A stretch of DNA of 46,072 nucleotides from contig JBBIHG010000019.1 of the NCBI GenBank assembly GCA_037447125.1, forward strand, positions 1 through 46,072. The letters are read 5' to 3'. Positions 8,604 to 17,270 of this stretch are shown here, piece after piece (positions within the stretch are counted from its first letter, which is position 1; each line of letters opens with the position of its first letter). The stretch is from UBA2029 sp037447125. GTDB lineage: Bacteria > Chloroflexota > Anaerolineae > Aggregatilineales > Aggregatilineaceae. The translations under genes and the position numbers were made by a program. Under the pieces are notes generated by a model. It was not told the DNA's origin. It did not search any database and saw only the letters and a list, made by a program, of their open reading frames with translations.

Positions 8604-11600
8604 ATGATCAGAACCTGCCATCGCTGGTGGATGGGCACGGGTCTATTGATTCTGCTTGTCGGGGCCTTGCTCGCCGCGCTTGCCCTGTCTGCGCTGCTGC
8701 CTCCAGACCATGCCCAGGCCGCGTCGCCCACCACGCTCGCCGCCGGCCCCGCCAGCGCCCCCCGTTCGCAGCCATTCCCCCCCGCCCGCATCGTCGGGAC
8801 TGCCTGGGAAGACCTGAATGCGAACGGCGTCCGAGAGGCGAACGAGCCGCCGCTGAGCGGTGTGCCAGTCGTTCTGTTCACGGCGCTGGGCACGCAGCTT
8901 GGCTCGGCGATCACCGCTGAGGACGGCACCTTTGCCTTCGAGGGCATCGTCCCCAGGCGCGCCTGCTACGTCCAGTTCAGCGCCCCGCCGGGGACCGTCT
9001 TCACTCTGGCCGGGCGCGACAGCGATCCCGATCCTGCCAGCGGGCGCACGGCAACCGTGACTGCCCGCCCCAGCGTCGTGGTGAGCTTCGCCGCCGGGTT
9101 CTACACACCCGTGCAGGTCACCGGCCAGGTATGGGAGGACAGCGACGCCGATGGCGTCCAGGAGGCTGGGGAGCTGCCGCTGCGCGGCGTGCTGGTCGAG
9201 CTGTACACGCGCAGAGGCGTGTTGGTGGGCAGCGCGACCACCAGTGCGCGGGGCGTCTATGTGTTTGAGAACGTCATCCCCGGACGCGCATACTACGTCC
9301 GGTTCAGCGCCCCGGCGGGGGCTGCTTTCTCCCCCGCCAACCGGGGGAGCAACGCGCGCGACAGCGACGCCGACCCGGCCACCGGCCAGACGGTGACCGT
9401 GACGCCGCTCGCTCGCGCGGTGATGGACTTTGACGCGGGGCTGTACCGCAGGGCGGAGATCAGCGGGGCGGTCTGGCACGACCTGAACGCTGATGGCATC
9501 CGCGCTGCAGATGAACCGGGCCTGGGCAGCGTGACCGTCCGCCTCTGGCAGGGGACGGCGCTCGCCGGCTCCGCCACCACCGACGCGGACGGCGCTTACC
9601 TGTTCGGTGACCTGGCGGTGGGCGTGCCCTACCGTGTGCAATTCGTGGCGCCGGGCGGCACCCGCTTCAGCCCGCGCGACGTGGGCCGCGACGCGCACGA
9701 CAGCGACGCCGACCCGCTCACCGGCCAGAGCGGCGCGCGCGTCGCGCGGTCGGGCGATGTCTTCGCCTTCGATGCGGGACTGCATCGCCCGGCGACGTTC
9801 GCGGGCCGGGCGTGGGAGGACGTGAACGGCGACGGCGTCCAGGGAGCGGACGAGCCGGGCCTGGCTGGGGTTGAGGTCGCCCTGCTCACCGCGCTTGGCA
9901 CGCAAATAGGGACAGCGATAACTGGCGCGGATGGTGCCTATGCTTTCAGCGGAGTGATCCCTGGCCACGTCTATTACGTGCACTTCAGCGCCCCGGAGGG
10001 GATGGCGTTCACCTCGGCGCCGGAGGGCGGCCCCGCGCGCGACAGCGCCGCCGATCCCGCCAGCGGGGAGACGGGGGCGCACTTCGCCACCTCCGGCGAG
10101 GCCATGACCTTCGGCGCGGGCTTCTATTGGCCAGCGTTGGTCGGCGGGCGTCTCTGGCACGACCTGGACGCGGACGGCATTCAGGGCGTTGGTGAGCCGG
10201 GCAGCGTCCCTGGCGGCGATTCGCTGGCCGTGCAGATCGCCCTGCTCGACGGGGACGGGACGCCGCTGGACACGATCCACCCGGCGGCGGATGGCAGCTA
10301 CCGCTTCGGCGACCTGCGACCGGGCGACTATGCGCTGGCTATCACCTGGCCGGCCCTGCCCGATCTGCGCGCCAGCCCGCAGGGGCAGGGCGGCGACGGC
10401 GCGCGGGACAGCGACTTTGACGCGGATGGGCGGACGGAACCGTTCACCCTCGCCTCCAGCCAGGATGAGACCGCGCGCGACGCCGGATTCTACTTCGCGG
10501 CGACGTTGACCATCGCCAGCCCCTTCGAAGACCTGGACGCCGACGGCGCGCAGAGCGCGGGCGAAGAGCCGTACCCGCCGGGGACCAGCGCGATCCGCCT
10601 GTACGACCACAGCGGGATGCTGCTCTGGTCGGGGACGCGGGGCGCCGTCCGCAGCCTCACGCCCGGCGTCTATAGCGTGACCTACACCAGGCCGGATGGC
10701 GCCGTGTTCAGCCCGCCCGGCCCGGCCAGCGCCGCCGACGCCACCGGTCGCGCCGACCTCACCCTGCTCTCCGGCGACGCGCTGACGGTGGGAGCGGGCC
10801 TCTATCGCCGGGCGACGGTCACAGGCCGCGTGTGGCACGACCGGGATGGGGACGGTCTGCAGGATGGCGGCGAGGCGCGCCTCAGCGGGATGGCCGTCCG
10901 CCTGTGGGACGTGGCGGCGGAGACGAGCCGCTCCTCGGCCATCACCGACGCGGACGGGACCTACCGCATCGCCGGGGTGACGCCGGGCCGCGCCTACACC
11001 GTACAGGTGCTTGCGCCGAATGGCTACGTCTTCACTTCCCAGGCCGCTGGAGCCATTGACACAAGAGACAGCGACACCGGCGCGAACGGGATCACCGCGC
11101 CGTTCACCCCGCTCTCTGCCGAGTCCGTCCGCCGCGATGCCGGCCTGTACCAGCCTGTGACCGTCGCCGGGGCGGTATGGCACGACCTGGACGCGGACGG
11201 TCTGCAAGACGAGGGCGAGCCGGGGCTGGATGGCATCCCGGTGACGCTGACCGCTGGCAGCGGGGCAGAGCTGGACGCGGGCACCACGTCCGATGGCGGC
11301 GCGTACCGCTTCGACGGGCTGGCGCCAGGGACTTACGCGCTGACCGTGGACGCAGGGCCGTACCTGATCAGTCCGCAGAACGCCGCCCGCGAGGCCGCCG
11401 ACAGCGACATTGACCCGCTGACGGGCAGTACGGCGGCGGCCATGCTTCTTTCGGGCGACGCCCAGGACTTCGACGCCGGGCTGTACCTGCTGGCGCGTGT
11501 CGGCGGACGTGTCTGGCACGACCAGGACGGGGACGGCCTGCAGGGTGCGGACGAGCCGGGGTACGCCGGGGTGGTCGTCACCCTCTATGACAGCGCAGAG

Positions 11601-13652
11601 CCGCCGGTCGGTGAGCCGATCATCACCGGCGAGGATGGGCAGTACGGCTTCGCAGACCTGCCACCGGGCAGCTACAGCCTGGGCTTCGCCCTCCCCGGCG
11701 CAGAGATGTTCACCGCGCCGCACCAGGGGAACGACAACGCGCTGGACAGCGACGCCGACCCGGCCACCAGTCGCATGGCGGCCTTCGCCCTGCGCTCCGG
11801 CCAGGATCGCACCGATCTGGACGCCGGAGTCTGGCTGGGGACGACGGTCAGCGGCCTGGTGTGGGAAGACCTGGACAACGACGGTCTGCGTGGCGCAGGC
11901 GAGCCGGGTGGCGTGCCCGGCGACGACCCGGCGGCCATGACCATCGCCCTGCGCACGGAGGATGGCATGAGCGCGGCGACGACGGCGCCCACTGCTGCGG
12001 GCGCGTACACCTTCAGCGGCGTCGCGCCGGGTCGCTACCGGGTGGCCTTCTTCTGGCCGCCAGTCGCCGGGCTGGAGTTCAGTCCCCTCAACCAGGGCGG
12101 GAACGAGGTGCGCGACAGCGACGCCGATCCGCTCAGCGGCGAGACCGCGCTCTTTGACCTGACCTCCGGCGCGACGGTTGAGGCGCTGGACGCCGGCTGG
12201 TCGCTGCAAGGCACGGTCAATGTGGCGGTGCCCTTCGAGGATGGCGACGGCGGCGGCATCCGGGACACGGACGAGCCAGACCTGGAGCCAGGAGGCAGCA
12301 CGATCAGCCTGTACGACAGCGCCGGCGGCCTGCTCTATGCCGACACGGCTGGCTTCAGCGTGCTCAACCTGCCGGCGGGCAGCTACTCTGTCACCTATAC
12401 CCTCCCCGCCGGCTATGCCTTCAGCCCGGCAGGGGCAGACAGCGACGTGGATGAGACCGGTCGCGCCGCCGTCGCGTTGACTTCTGGCGGGACGGTGGAG
12501 GTCGGCGCCGGGCTGATCCCGCTGCCAGCGACGCTGACCGGTCGCGCCTGGCACGACCTGGATGCCGATGGCCGGCAGGGGCTGCGCGAGCCGGGCCACG
12601 AGGGGGTGACGGTCACGCTAGTTGACGCGGCGGCAGCGCCGGTTGGCCAGGAGGTCACTGGCTCGGACGGCGGGTATGCCTTCGCCGACCTGGCCCCCGG
12701 GCAGTACACCGTGGCCTTCTCCGCGCCTGGCGGCGCGCTCTTCAGCCCGCAAGACCGCGGTTTCAACGATGCACGGGACAGCGACGCCGACCCGGCCAGC
12801 GGGGCGACTGACCTCTTCTCCCTCCGCCCAGGCGCGACAGACACCAGGCGCGATGCGGGCTTGTGGCTGCCGGCGACGATTGGCGGCAAGCTCTGGCACG
12901 ACCTGAACGCCAATGGCCTGCAGGATGCCGGCGAGCCATACGGTCTGCCCGGCGCAGTGACCGTCGAGCTGCGCGACAGCCGCGACGCCGTGGTGGGTAC
13001 GGTGACGCCCCAGGCGGATGGCAGCTACAGCTTCGTTGCGGTGCAGCCGGGAACCTATACTCTGCGCTTCGACTGGCCGGAGGTGATCGGCTTGAAGGGC
13101 AGCCCACAGAACCGGGGCGAGGATGAGACGCTGGACAGCGATCCCGACGCCCTGACCGGCCAGACGGCACCCTTCAAGGTCATCTCTGGCATGACGACCA
13201 CGGACTGGGACGCCGGCTGGTGGCTGGAGACGACCGCCACGCTGACCGACCCCTGGCTGGATGCGAATGGCAACGGGGTGCGCGACCCCACTGAGACCGC
13301 CTTGCCCGCCGGCACAAGCGCCATCGCCCTTTACCGCACGGCGGATAACACGCTCGTCTACACGCAGGACTCCAGCTTCACGCTGCTCGATCTGATCGGC
13401 AGCTATTACGTGGCCTACATGCTGCCCTCCGGCTACAGCTTCAGCCCGCCCGGCGGCGGCAGCCACGTAGGCCCGACTGGCCGCGCCTCCTTCACCCTCA
13501 AGTCAGGCGACTCGGTGATCGTCAGCGCCGGGATGTTCCCGGATGCCGACGGCGACGGCGTGGCCGACAGCGTGGACAACTGCCCGCTGGTGCCCAACCC
13601 CTTGCAGCAAGATAGCGACGGCGACGGGATCGGCGACGCCTGCGACCGCTAG
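8604..13652 (+). CDS. Giant secreted SD-repeat (SdrD B-like) surface protein with C-terminal Ca-binding repeat
   Basis: A 1,682-residue exported protein built almost wholly from 14 immunoglobulin-like SD-repeat modules of roughly 110 residues. Modules open with signatures such as VWHDLNADGIQ..EPG and close with RDSDADP..G and an 'AGLY' strand. They group as four A, B-C, three A, B-C, one A, B-C, where B modules carry a 'PGG/PGD' insert and C modules begin 'SPFEDLDADG'. The end has a thrombospondin-type-3-like Ca loop (DADGDGVADSVDNCP, DSDGDGIGDACD). Start 8604 is chosen because MIRTCHRWWMGTGLLILLVG begins a clear signal peptide and GAGAGG precedes it; the upstream in-frame ATG at 8514 would add 30 Cys/Pro-rich residues. 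No LPxTG or membrane tail is seen. The likely role is a calcium-rigidified surface stalk or adhesin; the ligand is unknown. Confidence 0.88.
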   Translation: MIRTCHRWWMGTGLLILLVGALLAALALSALLPPDHAQAASPTTLAAGPASAPRSQPFPPARIVGTAWEDLNANGVREANEPPLSGVPVVLFTALGTQLGSAITAEDGTFAFEGIVPRRACYVQFSAPPGTVFTLAGRDSDPDPASGRTATVTARPSVVVSFAAGFYTPVQVTGQVWEDSDADGVQEAGELPLRGVLVELYTRRGVLVGSATTSARGVYVFENVIPGRAYYVRFSAPAGAAFSPANRGSNARDSDADPATGQTVTVTPLARAVMDFDAGLYRRAEISGAVWHDLNADGIRAADEPGLGSVTVRLWQGTALAGSATTDADGAYLFGDLAVGVPYRVQFVAPGGTRFSPRDVGRDAHDSDADPLTGQSGARVARSGDVFAFDAGLHRPATFAGRAWEDVNGDGVQGADEPGLAGVEVALLTALGTQIGTAITGADGAYAFSGVIPGHVYYVHFSAPEGMAFTSAPEGGPARDSAADPASGETGAHFATSGEAMTFGAGFYWPALVGGRLWHDLDADGIQGVGEPGSVPGGDSLAVQIALLDGDGTPLDTIHPAADGSYRFGDLRPGDYALAITWPALPDLRASPQGQGGDGARDSDFDADGRTEPFTLASSQDETARDAGFYFAATLTIASPFEDLDADGAQSAGEEPYPPGTSAIRLYDHSGMLLWSGTRGAVRSLTPGVYSVTYTRPDGAVFSPPGPASAADATGRADLTLLSGDALTVGAGLYRRATVTGRVWHDRDGDGLQDGGEARLSGMAVRLWDVAAETSRSSAITDADGTYRIAGVTPGRAYTVQVLAPNGYVFTSQAAGAIDTRDSDTGANGITAPFTPLSAESVRRDAGLYQPVTVAGAVWHDLDADGLQDEGEPGLDGIPVTLTAGSGAELDAGTTSDGGAYRFDGLAPGTYALTVDAGPYLISPQNAAREAADSDIDPLTGSTAAAMLLSGDAQDFDAGLYLLARVGGRVWHDQDGDGLQGADEPGYAGVVVTLYDSAEPPVGEPIITGEDGQYGFADLPPGSYSLGFALPGAEMFTAPHQGNDNALDSDADPATSRMAAFALRSGQDRTDLDAGVWLGTTVSGLVWEDLDNDGLRGAGEPGGVPGDDPAAMTIALRTEDGMSAATTAPTAAGAYTFSGVAPGRYRVAFFWPPVAGLEFSPLNQGGNEVRDSDADPLSGETALFDLTSGATVEALDAGWSLQGTVNVAVPFEDGDGGGIRDTDEPDLEPGGSTISLYDSAGGLLYADTAGFSVLNLPAGSYSVTYTLPAGYAFSPAGADSDVDETGRAAVALTSGGTVEVGAGLIPLPATLTGRAWHDLDADGRQGLREPGHEGVTVTLVDAAAAPVGQEVTGSDGGYAFADLAPGQYTVAFSAPGGALFSPQDRGFNDARDSDADPASGATDLFSLRPGATDTRRDAGLWLPATIGGKLWHDLNANGLQDAGEPYGLPGAVTVELRDSRDAVVGTVTPQADGSYSFVAVQPGTYTLRFDWPEVIGLKGSPQNRGEDETLDSDPDALTGQTAPFKVISGMTTTDWDAGWWLETTATLTDPWLDANGNGVRDPTETALPAGTSAIALYRTADNTLVYTQDSSFTLLDLIGSYYVAYMLPSGYSFSPPGGGSHVGPTGRASFTLKSGDSVIVSAGMFPDADGDGVADSVDNCPLVPNPLQQDSDGDGIGDACDR

Positions 13653-13716
13653 GCGCGGCGGCGAGCGTCTCAGCGGCCAATCCCGGGTGTATTTCACAAT
13701 GGGGGCGAAATCACTT

Positions 13717-13798
13717 GAAGCGCAGAGACACAGAGGACGCAGAGAGGAACTCTTGATGATTTCTTGCCCTTCTCCGTGCTCTCTGCGCCTCTGCGGTA
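13717..13798. repeat. Dispersed palindromic repeat (CGCAGAG family), copy 1
   Basis: An imperfect palindrome whose arms are made of CGCAGAGACACAGAGGACGC-like sequence (left) and CTCTGCGCCTCTGCGGT (right). It lies between convergent genes. A second copy is at 30428-30511, with the same CCGCAGAGGCGCAGAG arms. Confidence 0.75.
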
Positions 13799-13883
13799 AT
13801 GCTTTGCCCCAAAACTGAAATGCACCCCAACTCCCCTGTCGTTCGGGCCTGGATAGATCGCTGCGCAAGCTGGCGGGCGGCTG

Positions 13884-14693
13884 TTAGTAGGGGTGGTTCT
13901 GCCTGAACTCGACGATGGCCACATTGGTCTGGCAAGTGACGCCGGTCTCGACGGTGAGCGTCTCGGAGATGGGCGTGCCAGCCGGGCCGAGCACGCTCAG
14001 GGTGAACGTGGCCGGGCGCGGCGCCGCCCCCACCTGGAACTCAAACCCGGACCGGCCCCACCCCTCCGCTGAGCCGGAGACGCGCACGCTGCGGAAGCTC
14101 TCCCCGCTGATCTCGATGGCCAGGCCAGCCAGCGGCTCGCCGGACAGCCCGGTCACCGTGCCGGCCACGCTCAGCCACTGGCAGCCCTGCTCGCCGCGAT
14201 TCGGCTCGTAGCGCACCGGCCCCGCCGTGAAGGGGAACGCAGCCCGCGTTGGCGTCGGCGCTGCCGTCTGCGGGCCAATAGCCCCCGGCACGATCCCGCC
14301 GCTGCCGTCGTCGAGGGGAGGCAGTGACGTAGCCGCCTCGCTGTCGCCCGGCTGGGCGGGGACGGACGCGCCGGCCAGCACCTGGGTGGGTGTGGCGGTG
14401 GGCGTCGGTGTGTCCGTCGCGGTCGGCGTGACGGTAGGCGTCGGCGAGGCAGTGGGCGTCTCAGTCGTGGTGGGCGTGGCGGTGGGCGTCGGCGTGTGGG
14501 TGACGGTGGCAGAAGGCGTGAGCGTGGGCAGGGCCAGCGTAGGTGCGACGGTGGGCGGCGGCAGGGGGTTGAGCGGCGTGTTGGGATTGGCCAGAATGAG
14601 CACGATGAGCGCGATCACCCCCACCGTCAGCACGACGAAGAAGACCGTGATCACGTCCAGAAAACCCGCGCCCGAAGACTGGTTGTGGGCCAT
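13884..14693 (-). CDS. Membrane-anchored Thr/Pro-rich stalk protein, paralog 1
   Basis: A 269-residue protein with one N-terminal membrane segment (~13-35, FLDVITVFFVVLTVGVIAL), a long Thr/Pro repeat linker (~45-105, 'TPTPTATPT' type) and a C-terminal domain (~165-269). The C-terminal domain has two conserved Cys (in 'GCQWLSVAGTV' and 'VTCQTNVA'), probably a disulphide in an Ig-like fold. It is clearly related along its whole length to the next gene (14729-15538), which is also 269 residues. The N-in, C-out topology places the C-terminal domain on the cell surface. It is the last gene of a four-gene operon led by a PrsA-like foldase. The family is not recognised; function unknown. Start ATG 14693 has a weak ribosome site. 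Confidence 0.75.
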   Translation of the reverse strand: MAHNQSSGAGFLDVITVFFVVLTVGVIALIVLILANPNTPLNPLPPPTVAPTLALPTLTPSATVTHTPTPTATPTTTETPTASPTPTVTPTATDTPTPTATPTQVLAGASVPAQPGDSEAATSLPPLDDGSGGIVPGAIGPQTAAPTPTRAAFPFTAGPVRYEPNRGEQGCQWLSVAGTVTGLSGEPLAGLAIEISGESFRSVRVSGSAEGWGRSGFEFQVGAAPRPATFTLSVLGPAGTPISETLTVETGVTCQTNVAIVEFRQNHPY

Positions 14694-14728
14694 GCAGCCT
14701 GCTTGAGTGTGCAGCCGCCCCTGGCGGG

Positions 14729-15538
14729 CTAGGGCTGACTCGTCCGGATAAAATTGAGCGTCGCCAGGTTCTGCTGGCAGACACCAGGGAACACGATCTC
14801 CTGGCTCGGTGATACCTGCTGCCCCGCAACCCAGAGGTCAACGACATAGCGCCCGGTGTTGGGCTGTTCGGCGACCCTGATCTCCCAGCCCGACGAACCG
14901 TAGAAGGGAGCCAGGCCGCTCAGGGTGGACAGGTTGACTCCTTCGCCGCGCACGCGCACTTCCACGCCAAGCACCGGCTCGCCACGATCGGTCGTGACCT
15001 GCCCGGCCAGTCCCTGCCAGTTGCAGCCCGCCGTGTTTCCGTAGTTTTCGCGCAGGATCACCGAGCCAGGCTGCACAATGAACGAGAAGACCACGGTCGC
15101 CGTGGGGGTCGGGGGGAGCGGGGTAGGCGAAGGCGGCAGCGTGGGCGTCCTGGTGAAGGTGCTCGTCGGGGGCGGCAGCGTGTTCGTCGGCGACAGGGTG
15201 AAGGTCGGCGAGATCGAGGGCGTGAGCGACGCCGTCGGCGTCGAAGTGCCAGTTGGCGTGTCAGTGGGGGTGAAGGTGCCCGTCGGCGTCAAAGTGCCCG
15301 TCGGGGTGCCCGTCGGGGTAGACGTTTCCGTCGGCGTATTGGAGGGCGTCCACGTGGGCCGGGGCGTGGGTGGCTCAAAAGCGGCCAGAGTCGGGACGGC
15401 CGGCGTCGCCGATGGCTTGAGGATCGGCGGCTCCATCGCGCCGCCGGCGATGCTGAGCGCCAGGACTGCCGTGCCAATCGTCAACAGCACAAAGACGAAG
15501 GTTATCAGATTGAAGCACCCATTCAGGAACCGGTTCAT
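14729..15538 (-). CDS. Membrane-anchored Thr/Pro-rich stalk protein, paralog 2
   Basis: A 269-residue paralog of the neighbouring gene. A membrane segment (~8-33, FNLITFVFVLLTIGTAVLAL) precedes a Thr/Pro/Ser-rich linker (~40-140) with GTxTPT repeats. The C-terminal domain carries the same paired cysteines (in 'GCNWQGLAGQV' and 'GVCQQNLATLNF'). The ribosome site GGAGGAAA stands 7 bases before ATG 15538. It is 30 bases after the small paralog and 35 bases before paralog 1, so the genes are probably co-transcribed. The low-complexity linker gives long Val/Gly-rich antisense frames that are not genes. Surface display is inferred from topology; the function is unknown. Confidence 0.75.
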   Translation of the reverse strand: MNRFLNGCFNLITFVFVLLTIGTAVLALSIAGGAMEPPILKPSATPAVPTLAAFEPPTPRPTWTPSNTPTETSTPTGTPTGTLTPTGTFTPTDTPTGTSTPTASLTPSISPTFTLSPTNTLPPPTSTFTRTPTLPPSPTPLPPTPTATVVFSFIVQPGSVILRENYGNTAGCNWQGLAGQVTTDRGEPVLGVEVRVRGEGVNLSTLSGLAPFYGSSGWEIRVAEQPNTGRYVVDLWVAGQQVSPSQEIVFPGVCQQNLATLNFIRTSQP

Positions 15539-15568
15539 CGCGTTTCCTCCCTCGCCCGGCGGTCAAGC

Positions 15569-15808
15569 TTACTGGCCCGCCTCCGCTGTGGCCGCCGCTG
15601 TGGCCGTGAGCGCCGCATCAGGCAGCGGCGAGGGCGTCAGGGTGGGCGGCTGGGCAATTGTCGGCGGCGGCTGAGTATCCGGGGGCGCCAGGAACGGCGC
15701 TTCGATTGAGCCGCTTGCCACGCTGATGACAACGATCAGCACGAGCAGCGTCAGCACGAAGAAGATGGCCGAAACGGTGTTGAAAAACAGGCTCGCTCCC
15801 TGACCCAT
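15569..15808 (-). CDS. Small membrane protein, short paralog of the Thr/Pro-rich pair
   Basis: A 79-residue protein with a membrane segment (~8-31, FNTVSAIFFVLTLLVLIVV) and a short Pro/Thr/Ala tail. Its N-terminus shares the 'FN.ITxFFVLT' pattern and the following 'APF/PPI' motif with the two 269-residue paralogs but lacks their C-terminal domain. It starts at ATG 15808 after a GGGGGAGCGAAGG ribosome site. A longer upstream extension in the same frame runs into the foldase gene and is not used. It sits 19 bases after the foldase gene. It may be a truncated duplicate or a dedicated partner that assembles with the larger paralogs through the shared membrane helix. Confidence 0.7.
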   Translation of the reverse strand: MGQGASLFFNTVSAIFFVLTLLVLIVVISVASGSIEAPFLAPPDTQPPPTIAQPPTLTPSPLPDAALTATAAATAEAGQ

Positions 15809-15827
15809 CCTTCGCTCCCCCTGGTAG

Positions 15828-16778
15828 TTACTGCACCAGCACCCCGACAAATCGCTCGATGTTGGTGAGCTGTCGCTGGCCCTCCAGCCAGGCCAGGAAG
15901 GCGCGCTGGCGCTTTTCGGCCAGCGCCATCGCGGATAGTGGGCGGTCCTGGACGCGCTCCAGGGTCTGCACGACGTGATAGCCCAGACTGCTCTGCACCG
16001 GGTAGAGCGCCAGCTCACCCGGCCCCAGAGCAAAGATGGCCCGCTCGACTTCGGGCTGGAGCAGGTCGCCTTCGCTCACCCAATCCAGGTCACCCCCCAG
16101 GCGCGCCGTCGAGCCGTCCAGCGAGTACTGCGTCGCCAACTGCGCGAAATCGGCGCCGGCCTGAAGCTGGGCGATCAGGTCGCGGGCGACCGCCTGGTCG
16201 GCGACCAGGATATGCCGCGAGTGAACTTGCTCAGCGTAGGGCGCGACATCGGCCACGATATCACTCAGCTTCTGCACGGTCAGCATATCGCGGATGACGA
16301 CGCGGTATTCGTCCATGGTGTAGAGCTGGGCCGCCACAGTCTCTTCCAGCGTCGTGCCGCTGGCCGTCGCCAGCTCCGCCTGGACGGCGAGCTCGGCGTC
16401 AATCTCCTCCTCCGTGACGACGACGCCCTCGCGCGCGGCCCCCTGATTGATCAGCACCTGGTCAATCATGGCTGCCAGCACCTGCGCGTTGAAGGCGTCT
16501 TGCGTCGCCGGCTCCACCATCATGCCCAGGGCGCGGCGCTCGCGTTCGCGCACGAACTGCGCCAGGGTGATCGGCTCGCCGTTCACGCGCGCGGCCAGCG
16601 GCTCGTCGGTGGGGAGGGCTTGCTGCGCAGCGCTGAGCGCTGCATTGCCACCGGCGTCGGCAGGGGCGCGCGTCTCGCCGGATGACTTGCCGCCACACCC
16701 GGCGAGCAGCGTAAGAGTGAGCAAGGCGAGAGCGATGAGCCAGACGAAACGCCGCGGTTCGGACCTGTGGGCGGACAC
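15828..16778 (-). CDS. PrsA/SurA-like peptidyl-prolyl cis-trans isomerase lipoprotein
   Basis: A 316-residue extracytoplasmic foldase. A lipoprotein signal peptide ends in LLAGC with the lipidated Cys at residue 28. A SurA_N-like helical chaperone region (~60-185, 'VNGEPITLAQFVRERERRAL') is followed by a parvulin (rotamase) domain (~187-280). The parvulin domain has 'HSRHILVAD', 'DFAQLATQYSLDGS..GGDLDW' and 'GYHVVQTLE'. The start is GTG 16778, preceded by AAGGAG. It leads an operon with three membrane-anchored Thr/Pro-rich proteins; folding these surface proteins is its likely job, an inference from position. Confidence 0.9.
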   Translation of the reverse strand: MSAHRSEPRRFVWLIALALLTLTLLAGCGGKSSGETRAPADAGGNAALSAAQQALPTDEPLAARVNGEPITLAQFVRERERRALGMMVEPATQDAFNAQVLAAMIDQVLINQGAAREGVVVTEEEIDAELAVQAELATASGTTLEETVAAQLYTMDEYRVVIRDMLTVQKLSDIVADVAPYAEQVHSRHILVADQAVARDLIAQLQAGADFAQLATQYSLDGSTARLGGDLDWVSEGDLLQPEVERAIFALGPGELALYPVQSSLGYHVVQTLERVQDRPLSAMALAEKRQRAFLAWLEGQRQLTNIERFVGVLVQ

Positions 16779-16876
16779 GGCAACTCCTTACGCTAGTGCG
16801 ACCTGACTGCTGGATGCGTGCCGAGGGTGCCGCCATGCCGGGGATCGCCGCGCGGGCAACACCTTGTAGCGCGCTT

Positions 16877-16905
16877 AGTGTAATGTCAGCGCGCATATTG
16901 CGCAA
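16877..16905 (-). promoter_or_regulatory. Promoter for the foldase/stalk-protein operon
   Basis: On the minus strand, TTGCGC (16905-16900), a 17-base spacer and TACACT (16882-16877) lie about 100 bases upstream of the GTG start. The tRNA-Gly promoter has the same -35 hexamer. Confidence 0.45.
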
Positions 16906-16937
16906 CCGGGCGCGCGTGGCATCCAGTCGCCATCCTA

Positions 16938-16966
16938 TTGTTTCGAATAGCGAGGTGCTGTACAAT
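16938..16966 (+). promoter_or_regulatory. Candidate upstream promoter for the SARP-like regulator
   Basis: TTGTTT, a 17-base spacer and TACAAT, with an overlapping TATAAT at 16969-16974. It would give a leader of about 300 bases. Confidence 0.4.
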
Positions 16967-17037
16967 GATATAATAAGCCTGTAACAATTGTGCGATTCTG
17001 GCTGCTGCTCTCTCGCGCAGCGGCCCGCGCGTGTAAT

Positions 17038-17067
17038 TTGACATCCTGGGTAGTGATTTGCCATACT
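17038..17067 (+). promoter_or_regulatory. Candidate proximal promoter for the SARP-like regulator
   Basis: A consensus TTGACA (17038-17043), an 18-base spacer and CATACT (17062-17067). The predicted start near 17074 leaves a leader of about 200 bases. Confidence 0.5.
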
Positions 17068-17270
17068 ACGGGTCAGATTTCTGCGCCTGGCGGACCGCTG
17101 TTGTTGGCGACGCCATATCAGAATAGGGGGCTATGGGACTGAGGCAAGGAATCTCGTCCTGGCGTTTTGTTGTCGCCAACCTTCTGCTGCCCCACAGCCT
17201 GGACGGTGTGTGGCGTCCTGGCGGCACACCGTTCGTTTCCTGACCAAAAAAGCCGGTTGGGGCTAGCGAC

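Larger units (their letters stand above)
16779..17270. other. Intergenic region between divergent foldase and SARP genes
   Basis: About 490 bases with a minus-strand promoter for the foldase operon and two plus-strand promoter candidates for the regulator. No gene-like frame with a ribosome site is seen. The AT-rich core (16940-16990) stands out against the GC-rich surroundings and is the likely control region. Confidence 0.6.

Noticed and set aside
8643..12599. A 1,318-residue open frame antisense to the SD-repeat protein
   Set aside because: Mirror of the repeated coding frame. The composition is Arg/Gly/Ala-rich and repeats with the same period as the sense gene.
14227..15674. Val/Gly-repeat frames on the plus strand opposite the Thr/Pro-rich genes
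   Set aside because: They are the reverse-complement reading of the Thr/Pro codons, without a start site or domain.
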